A stretch of DNA of 64,000 nt from positions 73,709,223-73,773,222 of the forward strand of contig NC_089230.1 of the NCBI RefSeq assembly GCF_963924675.1, given 5' to 3'. Shown one piece after another: positions 33,355 through 46,740 of this stretch. The stretch's first letter is position 1. Every line of letters starts with the position of its first letter. Source of the stretch: Phocoena phocoena. Its lineage: Eukaryota; Chordata; Mammalia; Artiodactyla; Phocoenidae. Below the pieces are notes generated by a model. That model did no database searches. It was not told the origin of the DNA and worked only from the letters and a program-made list of their open reading frames with translations. The position numbers and the translations under genes were made by a program.

Positions 33355-33520
33355 AGGACTTTTACAGCTTCTAACTCACTTGATCCTCATTATAATCTTT
33401 ATAAGGACAAGGAAACTGAAACTCAGTGACTCATCAAGGTCGGAGATATGCAGTGGTAGACTAGGTCTCTTGATTCCAAATCTACTGTTCTTTTTGATAC
33501 AGAGAGTCTCTTTTCATGTC
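33355..33520 (+). mobile_element. MIR SINE
   Basis: cacttgatcctcattataat, aaggacaaggaaactgaaac, catcaaggtcggagatatgc and tctcttgattccaaatctac follow MIR order. Confidence 0.75.
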
Positions 33521-33687
33521 ATATAATTTAAGAGTCTGGTCAATGTCCTTGACATCTTTTCCGCAAACCTGTGCCTCTCCAGGCGGGAGATGGACTGTAT
33601 ACTGAAGTTGTGACCATGTCTTGGTTGTCAGGGAATCCTCGAGGACCTATCACTTTATTCATCTCCCTCTCTTTTTTTAAATAGTCT

Positions 33688-36600
33688 CTTTTTTTTTTAA
33701 AGAGTGTTAGATGCACAGTAAAATTAAGTGAAGGGTATACAGAGTTCCCATATACCTCTTCTCCCCTCACATGTATAGCCTCCCCAACCATCAGTGTGCC
33801 CACCAGAGTGGTACATTTGTTACAATCCATGAACCAATACTGAAACATCATAATCGCCTGAAGTCCATAGTTTACATTAGGGTTCATTCTCGGTATTGTA
33901 CATTCTATGGGTCTCCACAAATGTGTAGAGACCTGGATATACCATTGTAGTATCATACAGAATAGTGCACTGCCCTGAAGATCCCCTGTGCTCCATCAGT
34001 TTATTCTCAACTCCCTGATTACCCCTGACGACAACGGATCTTTTTACTGTATCCATAGTTTTGCCTTTTCCAGAATGTCATATAGTTGGAATCGTACAGT
34101 ATGTAGTCTTCTCAGATTGGCCACTTTCACTTAGCATTATGCGTTTAGGGTTCCTCCACATCTTTTCATGACTTGATACCTCATTTCTTTCAGATTCTGA
34201 AATACACTCCATTTTATGGGATACAGCGGTTTATCCGTTCACCTACTAAAGGACATCTTGGTTGCTTCCAGGTTTTGGCAATTCTGAATAATGCTGCTGT
34301 AAATATCCATGTGCAGGTTTTTGTGTGGACATAAGTTTTCAACTCCTTTGGGTAATACCAAGGAGTACAATTGTTGGATCATATGGTGAGAGTATGTTTA
34401 ATTTTATAAGAAACCTCAAATTGTTCTCCAAAGTGGCTCTACTATTTTGCATTCCCATCAACAGTGAATGAGAGTTTCTGTTGCTCCATATCCTTGTCAG
34501 CCTTTGGTGTTTTCAGTGTTCTGAATTTTAGCCACTGTTAGATGTATAGCAGTATCTCATTGTTGCTTTAATTTGCAGTTCCCTAATGATGAATGCTTTT
34601 GAGTATCTTTTCGTTTTCTTATTTGCTATCTGTATATCTTCTTTGGTGAGATGTCTATTCATATCCATTTTATAAAGCAGGTTATTCATTTTCTTATTGT
34701 TGAGTTTTAAAAGTTCTTTGTATACTTTGGATAATGGGGTCTTATCAGGTATGTCTTTTTGCAGTGATATTCTCCCAGTCTGTGCCTTGTCTTTTCATTC
34801 TCTTGACAGTGCCTTTCACAGAGCAGAAGTTGTGCAGAAGTCTAGCTTATTCTTTCTTTTATGGATCATGCCTTTTGTATTATATCTAACAAGGCACCAA
34901 ACGGAAGATCATAAAGATTTTCTCCTAAGTTATCTTGTAGGTGTTTTATAGTTTTGCATTTCACATTTAGGTGTACATTTTGAGTTATTTTTTGTGAAGG
35001 GTGTAAAGTTTGTGTCTAGATCATTTATTTTGCTTGTGGAAGTCTAGTTGGTCCATCACCATTTGTTGAAAAGACTCCTCTCTCCATTGAATTGCCTTTG
35101 CTCCTTTGTCAAAAATCAGTTGACTGTATTTTGTGGAGTTTTTTGGGGGAGCTCTACTCTGTTCCATTGGTTTATTTGTCTATTCACCAATACCACACTA
35201 TCATGATTACTGTAGCTTTACAGTAAGTCTTGAAGTTGGGTAATGGTAGTCCTCTGATTTTGTTCTTCAATATTGTGTTGGGTATTCTGGGTCTTTTGCT
35301 TCTTCATATAAACCTTAGGATCAGTTTGTTGATATCCACAAAATAAGTTGCTGGATTTTGATTGGGATTGTATTGAATCTGTGGATAGAGTTGGGAAGAA
35401 TTGACATCTTAACAATATTGAGTCTAACTGTCCATGAGCATGGAATATTTTTCCATTTATTTCGTTGTTCTTTGATTCCTTTCTTCATAGTTTTGTAGTT
35501 TTCCTTGTATAGATCTTGTACATATTTTTTTATATTTATAACTAAGTATATCATTCTGTGGTAGTGTTCATGTAAATGGTATATTTTTTATTTCAAATTT
35601 CAATTGTTTGTTGCTAGTATATAGGAAAGTAATTGACATTTGTATATTAACCTCATATCTTGCAACCTTGCTGTAATGACTTATTACTTCCAAGAGGGTT
35701 TTTTTTTTTTGACAGTTCTTTCAGATTTTCTACATAGACAAGTGCTATCTGTGAATAAAGACAGTTTTATTTATTCCTTCCCAATCTGTATACCTTTTAT
35801 TTCCTTTTCTTATTGTACTAGCTAGGACTTCCAGTGTGATGTTGAAAAGCAGTGGTGAGGAGGACATCTCTGCCTTCTGATATTAGCAGGAAAAGTTCTC
35901 ATGTTAAGTCTAACATTTGCTGTAGGTTTTTGTAGATGATTTTTATCAAGTTGAGAAAGTTCTCTTCCATTCTAGTTTGCTGAGAGTTTTTATCATGAAT
36001 GGGTATTGGATTTTGGCAAATACTTCTACATCTATTGAAATAGTCATATGACTTTTCTTTAGCTGATTGATGTGATAGATTACATTAATTGGTTTTTGAC
36101 TGTTGAACCAGCCTTGCACACCTGGAATAAATCTTATCTGATTATAGTGTATATATTTTTTAGTATATTGTTGAATTTTATTTGCTGATATTTTGTTGAG
36201 GATTTTGTATCTATGTTCATGAGAGATACTGGCCTATAGTTTTCTCATAGTGTCTTTGCCTGGTTTTGGTATTGGAGTTAGCTAGCCTCATAGAATGTGT
36301 TAGGAATAATTCCCTCTACTTCTATCTTCTGGAAGAGATTTTAGAGAATAATTTCTTCCTTAAGTGTTTGGTAGAATTCACTAGTGAACCTATATGGACC
36401 TGGTGCTTTCTGCTTTGGAAGGTTATTGATTATTGGTTCAGTTTCTTTAACAGATACAGGCCTATTTAGATTGTCTGTTTCTTCTCGTGTGAGTTTTGGC
36501 AGATGTGTCTTTCAAAGAATTGGTCAGTTTCATCTAGGTTATCAAGTTTATGGGCATAATGTTCATAATATTAATTTATTATCTTTTTAATGTTCATGGG

Positions 36601-37445
36601 ATCTGTAGTGATGTTCCCTCTTTCACTTATGTTATTAGCAAATTGTGTCTTCTCTCTCTCTTTTTTTCCCCTTAGCTAGCCTGGCCAGAGACTTACCAAT
36701 TTTATTGATCTTTTCAAAGATCCAGCTTTGGTTTTGTTGATTTTCTCTATTGATTTCCTATTTTCAATTTCATTGATTTCTGCTCCAATTTTTATTCTTT
36801 CTTTTCTTGTGCTTACTTTGGATTTAATTTACTCTTCTTTTTATAGTTTCCTAAGGTGGGAGCTTCCATTATTGATTTTAGATCTTGCTTCTTTTTCAAA
36901 ATGTGTATTCAATGGTATACACTTGCCACTAAGCACTCTTTTACTGTATTCCACAAATTGATTAGTTGTGTTTTTATTTTCATTTACTTTAAAATTTTTT
37001 TTTAATTTCTCGAGATTTTTAAAAAATGTGTTGTATAATCTCTAAGTATTTGGGGATTTTTCAGCTATCTTTCTGTTGTTGATTTCTAGTTTAATTCCAC
37101 TGTGGTCTGAGAACACACACTGTATGATTTTTATTCTTTTAAATTTGTTAAGTTGTGTTTTATGGCTCAAAATGTGGTCTGTCTTGGTGAGTGTTCCATG
37201 TGAGCTTCAGAAGAGTATGTGTTCTGCTGTTCCTGGATGGTGTATTCTATAGATGTCAATTAGATCTAGTTGACTAATGATGCTGATAGTGGATTTCAAC
37301 TATGTCCTTACTGATTTCCTGCCTGCTGCGTCTGTCCATTACTGATACAAAGGTTTGAAGTCTCCAGTTATAACAGTGGTGATATTTCAACTATTTTCTC
37401 CTTGCAGTTCTATCAGTTTTTCCTCATCTTTTTTGCTCAAATATG
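33688..37445 (-). mobile_element. Long old L1M element
   Basis: The plus strand reads antisense through a 3' UTR (gtacatttgttacaatccat, agtatcatacagaatagtgc) into ORF2: zinc region, RT (antisense FADD zone near 35730), linker, and part of the endonuclease, breaking off at about 37445. Over 3.7 kb remain. The few open frames on the coding strand are short (for example 35321-35554, 35218-35415), showing heavy decay. No younger element sits inside it. Confidence 0.88.
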
Positions 37446-38024
37446 TTTAGTTGACTCTCCATACCCTTTTAACATGACAGCATGACTCAATCAAATAGTC
37501 CACTCATCTCTGTTTCGCATTTCCACCTAAGATTCTGGTAGCTCTGTTGTCACATCCTGTGACCAAGGCAAGTTCAAACCTAATGCACTGACTCAATTTG
37601 GTTTCCCCAGATCCTACCTGTTGGGAGGGACAACTAGCTGTGTTACTTGAATTAATTCATCCTTATCACTACAAGCCAACTTTTTGTAGGTATATCGTGT
37701 GACGGTGCATATTTGCCCCAGTATGTTCTTCGAACATTAACAAAATGAGAGTAGGGGCAGGTGTCCTGTTTATTGGTCCCTGCACAATGCCAGTAGCATG
37801 GTGGGCCCTTAATACATGTTTGTTTGAGAGTCAAATGAGCACATTGATGTACAGCTGGAGGAAGAAATTTTGTGGGGTAGTGTTTGAATTTGAAAAAATA
37901 AAGACCAAAGATGAAAATTTTTAAAAAGAGGAGAAAGAAAGGAAACAGTTCTTTGGAATCAAAATTCCTACTCACTAGAGATAAAAGAATATATCAATGT
38001 GTAGTCTGAAAATAATATTGTATT
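37446..38024. other. Mostly non-repetitive DNA
   Basis: Only 37745-37835 is suggestive, with an L2-like tail (gcacaatgccagtagcatgg, gggcccttaatacatgtttg). The minus-strand frame 37652-37975 has no recognised product. Confidence 0.4.
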
Positions 38025-38175
38025 TAGAGTTATAAGATCTGGACATGAGTTCTCGCTCCAGCATCTTGGATCATTTACTTATCTTCTCTAAGCTTTAAGT
38101 AATACTTAACTCATGGAGTCATTGAAGGAACACCATGAGATACGATACTTTACAAATGCTATTAAATATTTCCTT
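38025..38175 (+). mobile_element. MIR SINE
   Basis: agatctggacatgagttctc, atcatttacttatcttctct, aactcatggagtcattgaag and gatactttacaaatgctatt follow MIR 5' and core order. Confidence 0.7.
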
Positions 38176-39479
38176 TAAATCTCCATTAAGAGTGAGACTA
38201 TGATGACATCAAATATTCGTTCACAGATAATTGTTAAAAGTACTGTTTGGGCACATGTATACAAAAAAAGAACAGCCTCTGACACACAGTTCACTTTTTC
38301 ATTTTTGTTTAGAGAAGAGGTGAATCCTGATTTTACTGTTTTATTAGGCTCACATAAAAAAGTTTCACATTGTGTTACTGGTTTGTGCAATTTGAGATTA
38401 ATGCCTAATGGTTGTTTACAAAGACACATTTTAATTTCTGTAGCATGAGTTCAGGCTATTGGGCTTACACCATCTGTCTTCAATTCTCAACTACTAATGT
38501 GCTTCTAATTAATGAATGTGTAATGGAAGCATTGAAAAATCTCTTTCATCATGAAGAATTGAGGCCTGAAATTATCCCTTGGTTTCGTGTGTGCCTTTCA
38601 TGTTTGTTTATTTAAGGTCTTTTGACACGTGGAGATTTTATCCCCCATAATGCCTCAGCTGAACTAATATTTTTCCATAATAGAATTTCTAAAGTATCGC
38701 TTACATAGTATATATGAGCTTTCTTAAAGTGTAACTAATTTCAAACAGGTCCTCTTCCAGAACCTGAAAGTCTGTTTAATTGTTATTAAAAATGTTTAAA
38801 AAACAAGTTCAACTAAGGTCTCAGAGGGGAGGACACTTCGAGACTAGCAACTCACTTGTTAATTCCTGTTTCTTCCCCACGGGAGAACCACTAATTAATG
38901 TCTTCCAATCCAGGCTCCAAGCTCCCTAGTCAGCTCAGTCCTGAACCAATCCTAATTACACGGTCACATCCACACCTAGTCGTGAGGCTATTGACCTATA
39001 CCCGCAGTGAGCCCTCAATAGCCATTCTGACCAATTCGTGTGACAGAGCGTTTGCTTCGATCCTTCCTCACCATCCCCAACCCAAGCCCACCTGCGTGGC
39101 TCTTGGCACTGTGCCAAGTTCTAGCCCGTTCCTGTGTCTGTGGGTAGAGTCCTGCTTCCTGCACTTCCATGAGTCAGAATAGCTGTGCTTGAACACTCAC
39201 TCAAATCCATAACTACTACCAAGATTCCTCTTCATGTGCCCAACCATGTTGGATCTGCTTAGATAGCTCTCATTCCTTGACCCCTGGAACTCAATTCTCC
39301 AGCCATTTTTCAGCTTTTTTTTCTTTCTTTCTTTCAGTCTTTTTTGGCATCAGGCTCTCTTTGGTGTCTGTGTATTTTCATGTGCATTTCCCTTTATACG
39401 GAACAGTTTCCGACCCTTACCACAGAAACATACACAATCCTAACTAATTCCACAGGTCTATGCTTCTGAGACACTCCAG
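38176..39479. other. Non-repetitive DNA
   Basis: About 1.3 kb with no repeat I can name. The frame 38898-39182 (94 codons) has no motif. A (TTTC)n-like patch lies at 39317-39335. Confidence 0.4.
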
Positions 39480-39705
39480 TTTGGGTTAGGTCTTTTTCCA
39501 CGTCTTTCGATCACATCTTGCACTTTCCCTATTGTAGCTTTATTCCACCCTGTTCTAATTATCTGCCCCCTTCTCTATTACCTTCATCTCCGGATTATAA
39601 AGCAATCGTATCTATAATATTCAGTTGAATTCCCATGTCTAGTGAAGGGCCTGGAATGTTATAAGCACTTGGTGAAAACTTGCTGAAAGAATAAATGTTG
39701 ACCCC
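39480..39705 (+). mobile_element. L2 3' end
   Basis: ttttccacgtctttcgatca, tctccggattataaagcaat, gggcctggaatgttataagc and acttgctgaaagaataaatg follow the L2 3' terminal order. Confidence 0.65.
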
Positions 39706-40849
39706 CCACCCCAACCAAGTCTGAGTTTGCCATGCTTCAGCTGCCCTTGAAGAAACCACTCTGTAAACCACTTTTATTTCTCCATGACCTTGTCTTATCT
39801 AGGCCCTGAATCATATCATATCTTCTTGCCAGTTGGAAATACTGGAATTTTGACATAGCCCCAAAGCCTTGCCAACCAGGGCCGGTGGAAGTAGGTGAGA
39901 ATGTGAACCTTAGTTCATCACATCTCTCCTGAATCCTATGATTCCTCTGAAACTCTTCCCCTCCAACTCTTCTTCTAAGGAGCTATGCAGTCATATCTTG
40001 AGGCAGATTCAGACCTCTCTGAAAGCCATTGTTCCCTTACTCCTCACCTGTGTCAGAAGTAGCATTTGCACTGATATTAGAGCAAGAGAAAGGAGACCCG
40101 CTCCCCCACCCCCAGTACCCTTAATATAAACTTTTTTCTCAAGGCAGGAGTGGGTCACAGACTCACAATGCTTCTGGGCTCACCATGTGGACATATATGC
40201 ATAGATGCGTTCCTGGATCTGTTCAGTAAAGGTGGAAACCACCCTTTGTACATGTCCGGTTGAAACAGATGGTTGCATGAGACCAAAGTTATCACTGTGC
40301 ACTAAATCTACAATCAGATTTTGTGATTTTAAAACTGTCCAATTTTCCAGTTCTTAATTTGGCTCTTTGCATGAGAATCCAGCTCGTGTGGAGGCCTCAG
40401 ACTTGTGGCCCAAGGACTGAGCCAGGCTCTCAGACAGTTTGGTTTTGCTTGCATAGTATTGGCCTGCACAGTGTTTCTTAAAACTTTCTATCAGCTGTCA
40501 ATTCTTCCCAATCAGATAATACATTTAAAATTTTGGATTTCTAGCTTCTCTTGAAAAAATGAGAAGACCAGGCCTGGATTTTAGACCACAGTCCTTATAA
40601 CTCCCAATTGTTTTGCCACTGTGCCTAGACCAGGCCATGCATTTATGGCACCTACTGGTTCCTTATGGCCACTCAAGTTTATGATTCTAAGTCCAGATCC
40701 CAAGAGAATCTAGTTTCTAATTTACTAGAGTTAAGCTGTATGTAATCGGGCTCTGAAAAGTGCATCTAGGCTACTTCCCCTGTATTGTACGTGTGACAGA
40801 CTATGGGCCAAGGGTACTTAGCTTCTCATAAAGAGACTGGATTATGCAT
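39706..40849. other. Non-repetitive or unclassified DNA
   Basis: No gene. 40465-40545 (gcacagtgtttcttaaaact) hints at a hAT inverted repeat but no partner end was found. Confidence 0.35.
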
Positions 40850-41365
40850 GAAGATAAGTAACACCAACTTGGAGGCATGTTTAAATATGGTGTATCTATT
40901 TGGTGGTATGTAAGGAGCCATTAAAAATTATTTTTTGAAAATAATCATATATTGGTAGTGGAAAAATGCAGACTACATTACTACATATGATGTGTCTCTA
41001 ATCCTATAGGAAAAGTATAAGTATATATAGATCAGAAAAGTCTGAAGGAAAGAAATATATTAATGTCTTTTTAAAAATATTGATTTATTTGGCTGCACTG
41101 GGTCTTAGTTGCAGCAGGCAGGATTTAGTTCCGACCAGAGATCAAACCTGGTCCCCTGCATTGGGAGCGCAGTCTTAACCACTGGACCACCAGGGAAGTC
41201 CCAGAAATACATTAACGTATAAAGCTGATAATCTCCGGCTAGTGGGATTATAGATAATTTTAGTTTTGTTTTTTTTAATACACTCTTGAATTTTCCAAAA
41301 ATCTTTTTGAGTATCTATTACCTTTATAATAAGAAAAGTAATTTTTAAATAAGAGGAAACAGAAG
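40850..41365 (+). mobile_element. Old L1M 3' end, interrupted by a SINE
   Basis: Sense 3' end of an ancient L1: gtatctatttggtggtatgt, aaggagccattaaaaattat, then beyond the SINE gtgggattatagataatttt, gaattttccaaaaatctttt and cctttataataagaaaagta. Confidence 0.75.
41067..41202 (-). mobile_element. Short tRNA-Glu SINE (older CHR/CHRS type)
   Basis: Antisense short SINE: atttggctgcactgggtctt, cctgcattgggagcgcagtc, gaccaccagggaagtccc. TSD agaaatatattaatgt (41051-41066) and agaaatacattaacgt (41203-41218) differs by two transitions. Confidence 0.88.
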
Positions 41366-41739
41366 TTATTCCAGCAATCTAAATGTACCATTTCTGTAAA
41401 ATTTGTCATGGTCCTGGGGAGGATTTTTAGCCTATGGGTCTCCCAAATTACCCATTGTGTAATTTTTTTTTAGAACAATGTTGAAGGGAGCTTGAGCTCC
41501 ATTAATGAGAGCCCAAGGGACAGCTGGGGGATGGCTGGAAGGAAGGAAGTACTAATCATTCCCACTCTTGGGTGCCTACTCCATGACCCTCCCCACCCCA
41601 TGTTCCTGGGCCTGTGTGAAACTAACAACGAAGGAAGTTAAAGAACCCACATCAGATATGGAAGGCATTAGGGACTGATGGGCTCACAGAGGCAGAAGGT
41701 TGAGAAGAGCAGAAATTGAGACTAAAGGGTGAAGGACAG
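41366..41739. other. Non-repetitive DNA
   Basis: No recognised repeat or gene. Confidence 0.35.
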
Positions 41740-42125
41740 AAAGAATAAAATAGAGAATATTTAAAAGATTGCAATATAAATGATTAAATAAAATATAGTT
41801 AAAACAAAAACAAGTTAGAACCCCCGGAAGCTTAGAAATTAAAAGTGTTCAAAAAAGAGAGAAGCAAAAATATAAAAGGAAAAAAAATGATAAATGCTCA
41901 GGAATAAGATAAATGCAACTGTGAAAGAATAAGTAAACTATATTGATGAAATTTCGAAAATGAACAAAAAGAACTAAACAACCTAAAACTTTGAAAGAGT
42001 AGAATAAAAGGTTACAATTCCATAAAATAAGAAAAAATTTAAACCCTATGTAAAAGAAGATAAAATGGTAAAATTGGGAAGCTTGAAAATTAAAAGGATA
42101 TGACAATTGAGAAGAAACCTGTAAT
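41740..42125. repeat. A-rich, strand-asymmetric tract
   Basis: About 385 bp in which the plus strand is strongly enriched in A over T, with little C. It lacks the order of any L1 ORF I recognise and any simple period. Could be a decayed retroelement of unknown family. See findings. Confidence 0.55.
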
Positions 42126-42134
42126 TAAAATTGT

Positions 42135-42370
42135 AATAGCCAGCTTTTAGTAGAAGCTTACTGGGTGCCGGGGACTTGACATTAATTCATGTAATCCTTT
42201 CACTCACTCTACGTGGTCGATGCTATTATCTTCCTCTTCCTCTGAAGCAGGAGGAAAGCAAGGCACACAGGTGAGAGGCTCCCCTGCAGGGACCCATTGG
42301 GAAGGGGTGGCTCTGGGGCTTGAGCTCAAATCAACTATCTCTGGATCCTGGCATCTTCTTGACCACTTGA
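42135..42370 (+). mobile_element. MIR SINE
   Basis: aagcttactgggtgccgggg, acattaattcatgtaatcct, ggaggaaagcaaggcacaca and cttgagctcaaatcaactat follow MIR order over nearly the full length. Confidence 0.75.
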
Positions 42371-42887
42371 CCATACATACTATGATATAGTATAGATGAA
42401 ATGGAAATCTTAAAGCTAAACACGGCTAAAATAATACTCCCTCTGAAGTTGAAAAGTCTTTAAAATAAATAAAATTCCAATGAAGAAGAAGGAGGAGAGA
42501 AACACAGAGACCAAGACAATGACACTAGTAAAGGCTACTCTGCTGGACAGAAACCTCTGGGCAGATGCCTGGGTGACATGCTGTCCTCCCCCCAAGGAGA
42601 GCATGCAATCTTGTGCCATCTACACAGGACACACTCTCCCTTCCCCTCTGGAGGTCTCTGTACCCAGTGCTGTTCTGACAGCAGTGTTAGCTGCCCAAAT
42701 ATTGTGAGGGAGGCTAACATAGAACTGTCTTTACTTATTTAAGGTGATAGAAGATTTGAGAATAGGTAGAAAGTCATAGGAAAATCTCACATCTTCTCTT
42801 TTCAGTTAAATCTTTTTTAGAGAGGGCTGAGATATTTGAGCTCATGCCTGTATACCTTTCTTAAAAAACAAAAACAAAAAAATCCTG
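42371..42887. other. Non-repetitive DNA
   Basis: No recognised repeat or gene. Frames 42480-42707 and 42416-42619 overlap on opposite strands without motifs. Confidence 0.4.
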
Positions 42888-43022
42888 GGGCTTCCCTGGT
42901 GGTCCAGTGGTTAAGACTCTGTGCTTCCACTTCAGGGGGCACGGGTTTGATCCCTGGTTGGGGAACTAAGATCCCGCATGCCTCATGGTGTGGCCAAATT
43001 AAAAAAAAAAAAAAAAAAAAAA
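42888..43022 (+). mobile_element. Short tRNA-Glu SINE (CHRS-like)
   Basis: ggggcttccctggtggtcca head, gggcacgggtttgatccctg B box, gaactaagatcccgcatgcc, then an A-run of about 22. Short body typical of older cetartiodactyl tRNA-Glu SINEs. Confidence 0.9.
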
Positions 43023-43984
43023 CTTGATTACTGTTTTTATTTTCCTAAGCATCTTTAGCAGATAACTGCTGTAAATATAAAACGAAAACAATTTTCAGGA
43101 AAAATTTGATGGCAATATCAAGCTTATGTGCTATTTTCAAGAAAACTTTAAAAGTCAAATTTTACTGGTTTCTGAAGCTTAATACCTCACACACAGTGAG
43201 GTGTAACTAAATGGAAAAGTACTATCTGGAGCAATGCAAACACGTAAATATGGGAAATATTAGAGTCTTCAAAGTCTAGGTAGAATCTTGAAGAAATCAC
43301 GTGTCAATCTGTTAGAATTCCTTGCTGCTAACCAGAAGTTTGGCAAAATATTACAAGGAACATAGATGGATTTTTTTCTTATGTCTCAGCAGTTGCTGTT
43401 ATACTAAGATGTATATAGGATATTACTTTTAAGACTGTCTTGAAGTTCAAAAAGATGCCTCAAAATACCATTGCAATCTACTTGGTCTTAAAATGTGAAA
43501 GTAATACAAGATCGTGGGAAGGATGGAAAAGAGTGCTGAGTGTTGCAGTTAACTTTAATGCTTACTCTTCTCTGAGATTACAGTAATACTGGACTTGCTG
43601 GTTAAAGATGTTAGAATAAAGATCTTTCTGTCCCTCTATGTCAAAACCAACTTTAAAAAAAAAGAGAAGGAGAAATAGCAAACTTGTCTTTGAGGAAATT
43701 GGGAAATACTCCAAACTCTGAGTTGACAAATAAAAGGGGCTGAGGGTAGTAAACACCGGACCAACATGTTTGGTGTATGTGATGGGGTCGGGGGAATGCC
43801 AAGACATGAACTCTGTTTCTCCAGATCCCAGGCAGAGAGGGCAGAGTGCAAGATTCCCCACAGTTGGCAGCCCACAGAGCCTGAGGCACAAAGGTTGGGT
43901 GTTTGGTGCACTACAGAAGGTTCCCTGAAACCTAACTCCAAAGTTTAGAAATCTAGGAGGGGCTAAATGCCTAACTCAAGGCAG
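43023..43984. other. Non-repetitive DNA
   Basis: No recognised repeat or gene. Several overlapping minus-strand frames (43562-43891, 43636-43941, 43653-43889) lie in different phases over the same bases and share no known motif. Confidence 0.4.
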
Positions 43985-45240
43985 GACCCTGTCCAGGGGT
44001 ACCACATTACGTTTAATTATCACATCTCCTTAGACTCTGGTTGGCTGTACCAGTTTCTCAGATTTTTTTTTTTTTTAACGTTTTTGATGCCTTTGACAGA
44101 TTTGAAGAGTTCTGGTAAGGTGTTTTGCAGTATGTCCCTCAGTTGAGATTTGTCTGATATATTTCTCATTAGACTGGGGTTAATGGTTTTAGGGAGAAAG
44201 TGCCATTCTGATTATAATGTATCCAGGATACATACTATCAATATGGCTTATTACTGTTGATATTCACCTTGATCACCTGGCTGAGGTGATGTTTGTCAAG
44301 TTGTTCCAGTGAAATTATTCTCCCTCCCCTTTCCAGAATGTCCTCTTCAGAAGGACACCACTGTGCACAGCCCACACTTAAGGAGTGGGGAGTCACGCTG
44401 CCTCTCCTTGAAGGAAGAGTATTTATGTAGATTATATGGAATTCTTCTGGATGGGAAATTTGTCTTTCTCCTCCATTCATTTTTCAGTCACTCACTCAAT
44501 AGCTTATTAGCATCAGTGTGACTCACGACTGTTTCTTTTATACTTTGGGTTATAATTCAATCCTACTTCTTTTGTTGCTCAAATTTTCCACCTTTGGGAA
44601 TTCTTCCAGTTGCCTCCTGTGTCTTTTTGACATTCTTCTGTGATTGGTGGAGGGGTGGGGGAGCGAGCAGTTCTTTACTTTCTGGCAGTACAAAGTACTC
44701 CAAGCTCATTTTGTTTATTTCTTGTCTCAGTCCTAGAATCAGACATTTCTCAAGAATGGTAATAGAAAACAAGATCTGGGCACTAGGTATGCTCATTGTT
44801 ACTGAGGTGTTACTGCTTCTAAGCCCTCTCAGCTGAGAGAACAAAGAAATGACTGTGTGCGTACTAACACATGCACATGTCTATATCTGCATCTATAACT
44901 GTATATATTTTTTATATATATTTATATCCATGTGTATCTATATCAATCTGGACATGAGTTCATACTGATGACTTCAACTTTAATCTCTTACCTCGTGAAT
45001 CATTCTAGACTCCGCCCCTTGCTTGTCTGTAATCTGTTACTCCAACAGTGAGATACCAGACTCCCACCATCTGCTTTTACTTAATGTACTTAATTCATTT
45101 ACCTAATTGTTCAGTTTCAGTTGACATTATAGTGGTTTCAGAATTGTTCACCAGAATTCTCACGGGAAGCAGTTTTATCAACTAGAACACAGTGCTTATG
45201 TAAAGTCTCCTTTGCCTTTCGTCTTACAGAATCCACTTAC

Positions 45241-45515
45241 TTTTCTTTTTTTAATATTTATTTATTTGTCATTTATTTGTTTATTTTTGGCTGCGTTGGG
45301 TCTTAGTTGCGGCATGCGGGATCTTCATTGCAGCATGCGGGATCTTTCCTTGTGGCGCACGGCCTTCTCTCTAATTTCGCGGGCTCAGTAATTGCAGCAC
45401 GTGGGCTTAGTTGCCCTGTGGCATGTGGGATCTTAGTTCCCCCACCGTGGAGCAAGCCTGTGTCCCCTGGATTGGAAGGTGGATTCTTAACACCTTCCAA
45501 GTGAAGGAAGTCCCT
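45241..45515 (-). mobile_element. CHR-1-like SINE, diverged
   Basis: Antisense: T-rich tail, tatttttggctgcgttgggt, repeated gcggcatgcgggatctt-type units, terminal gtgaaggaagtccc. The region next to the head is altered (accttccaagtgaagg), so it is older than the CHR-2 copies. Confidence 0.88.
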
Positions 45516-45789
45516 CACTTTCAGAGTTACTTAGCCACCACATTTTCCCCCACTTCCTTCAGTAAGGTTGTTTATATATTTGTAATACAGTTAGATTCTT
45601 TTGTCACAGTCTGAAGTTCATCCTGGGATTCCACAACCTTCTAGAAGATTTTTTAAATTGTATATACTATGGTTCACTCTTTGTACTGTAAAGATCTGTA
45701 TGAGTTTTGACAAATGCATGATGTCATGTATCCACCATTATAATATTATACAGAGTAGTTCTACCACCTTAAGAATCCCCTGTGCTTCA

Positions 45790-45976
45790 GGGAGATCAGC
45801 TCGGTGCTTTGTGACCACCTAGAGGGGTGGGATAGGGAGGGTGGGAGGGAGGGAGATGCAAGAGGGAAGAGATATGGGAACATATGTATATGTAAAACTG
45901 ATTCATTTTGTTATAAAGCAGAAACAAACACACCATTGTAAAGCAATTATACTCCAATAAAGATGTTAAAAAAAAA
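45790..45976 (+). mobile_element. 5'-truncated LINE-1 3' end, perfect 16-bp TSD
   Basis: agatcagctcggtgctttgt, ggggtgggatagggagggtg, aaagcaattatactccaata and an A-tail. TSD aatcccctgtgcttca is identical at 45774-45789 and 45977-45992. Nested in the antisense L1M. Confidence 0.96.
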
Positions 45977-46740
45977 AATCCCCTGTGCTTCATCTATTCA
46001 ACCCTTTCCCAAGCCCCTGAATTCTTGGCAACCACTGATCTGTTTACAATTTCTACAGTTAATGCCATATGAATGGAATCCTTTCGTATGTAGCCTTTTC
46101 AGAATGGCTTCTTTCACTTAGCAATATGCACTTAAGACATTCTTTGTCTTTGCACGGTTTGATAGCTCATTTCTTGTATCACTGAATAATATTCCATATT
46201 TTATCACCAAATAATTATACCACAATTTGTTTATCCACTTATCTATTGAAGGACATCTTGGTTGCTTCTAGTTTTTGGCAATCTGAATAAAGCTGCTATA
46301 ATCATTCATGTACAGGTTTTCATGTGGACATAAGTTTTCAGATCAGTTGGGAACATGATTACCTACGACACCTAGGAGCGTGATTGCTCTATTGTATGGT
46401 AAGACTCTGTTTAGCTTTGGAAGAAGCTGCCGGTCTGTCCTCCAAAGTGGCTGTAGCACTTTTGAATTCCCACCGGCAGTGAGTGAGTGTTCTTTGCTCC
46501 AATCTTCACCAGCAGTTAGTATTGTCGGTTTAAAAAAATTTTTATTTTAGCCATTCTCAGAGCTATGTAGTGGTTTTTCGTTTGTTTTCATTTTCATTTC
46601 CCTAATGACATGTGATGTTGAGCATCTTTCCAAGTGCTTATTTACAGTCTGTATATCTTCTTTGGTGAGATGTCCAGATCTTTTGCTCACTTATCAGTTG
46701 GGCAGTATTTCTTTTTTCTAATCTTCAAGATTCTTTTACG

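Larger units (their letters stand above)
43985..46740 (-). mobile_element. Old L1M element with long 3' UTR
   Basis: The plus strand reads antisense: 3' UTR at 43985-45230 (acattacgtttaattatcac, ttgatcacctggctgaggtg, cagcccacacttaaggagtg, ttattttgttgctcaaat-like blocks), a SINE at 45241-45515, more UTR (gtttatccaccattataata-like zone), an inserted L1 3' end at 45790-45976, and ORF2 tail at 46020-46740. It may be one element or two adjacent fragments; order and strand fit one. Confidence 0.8.
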
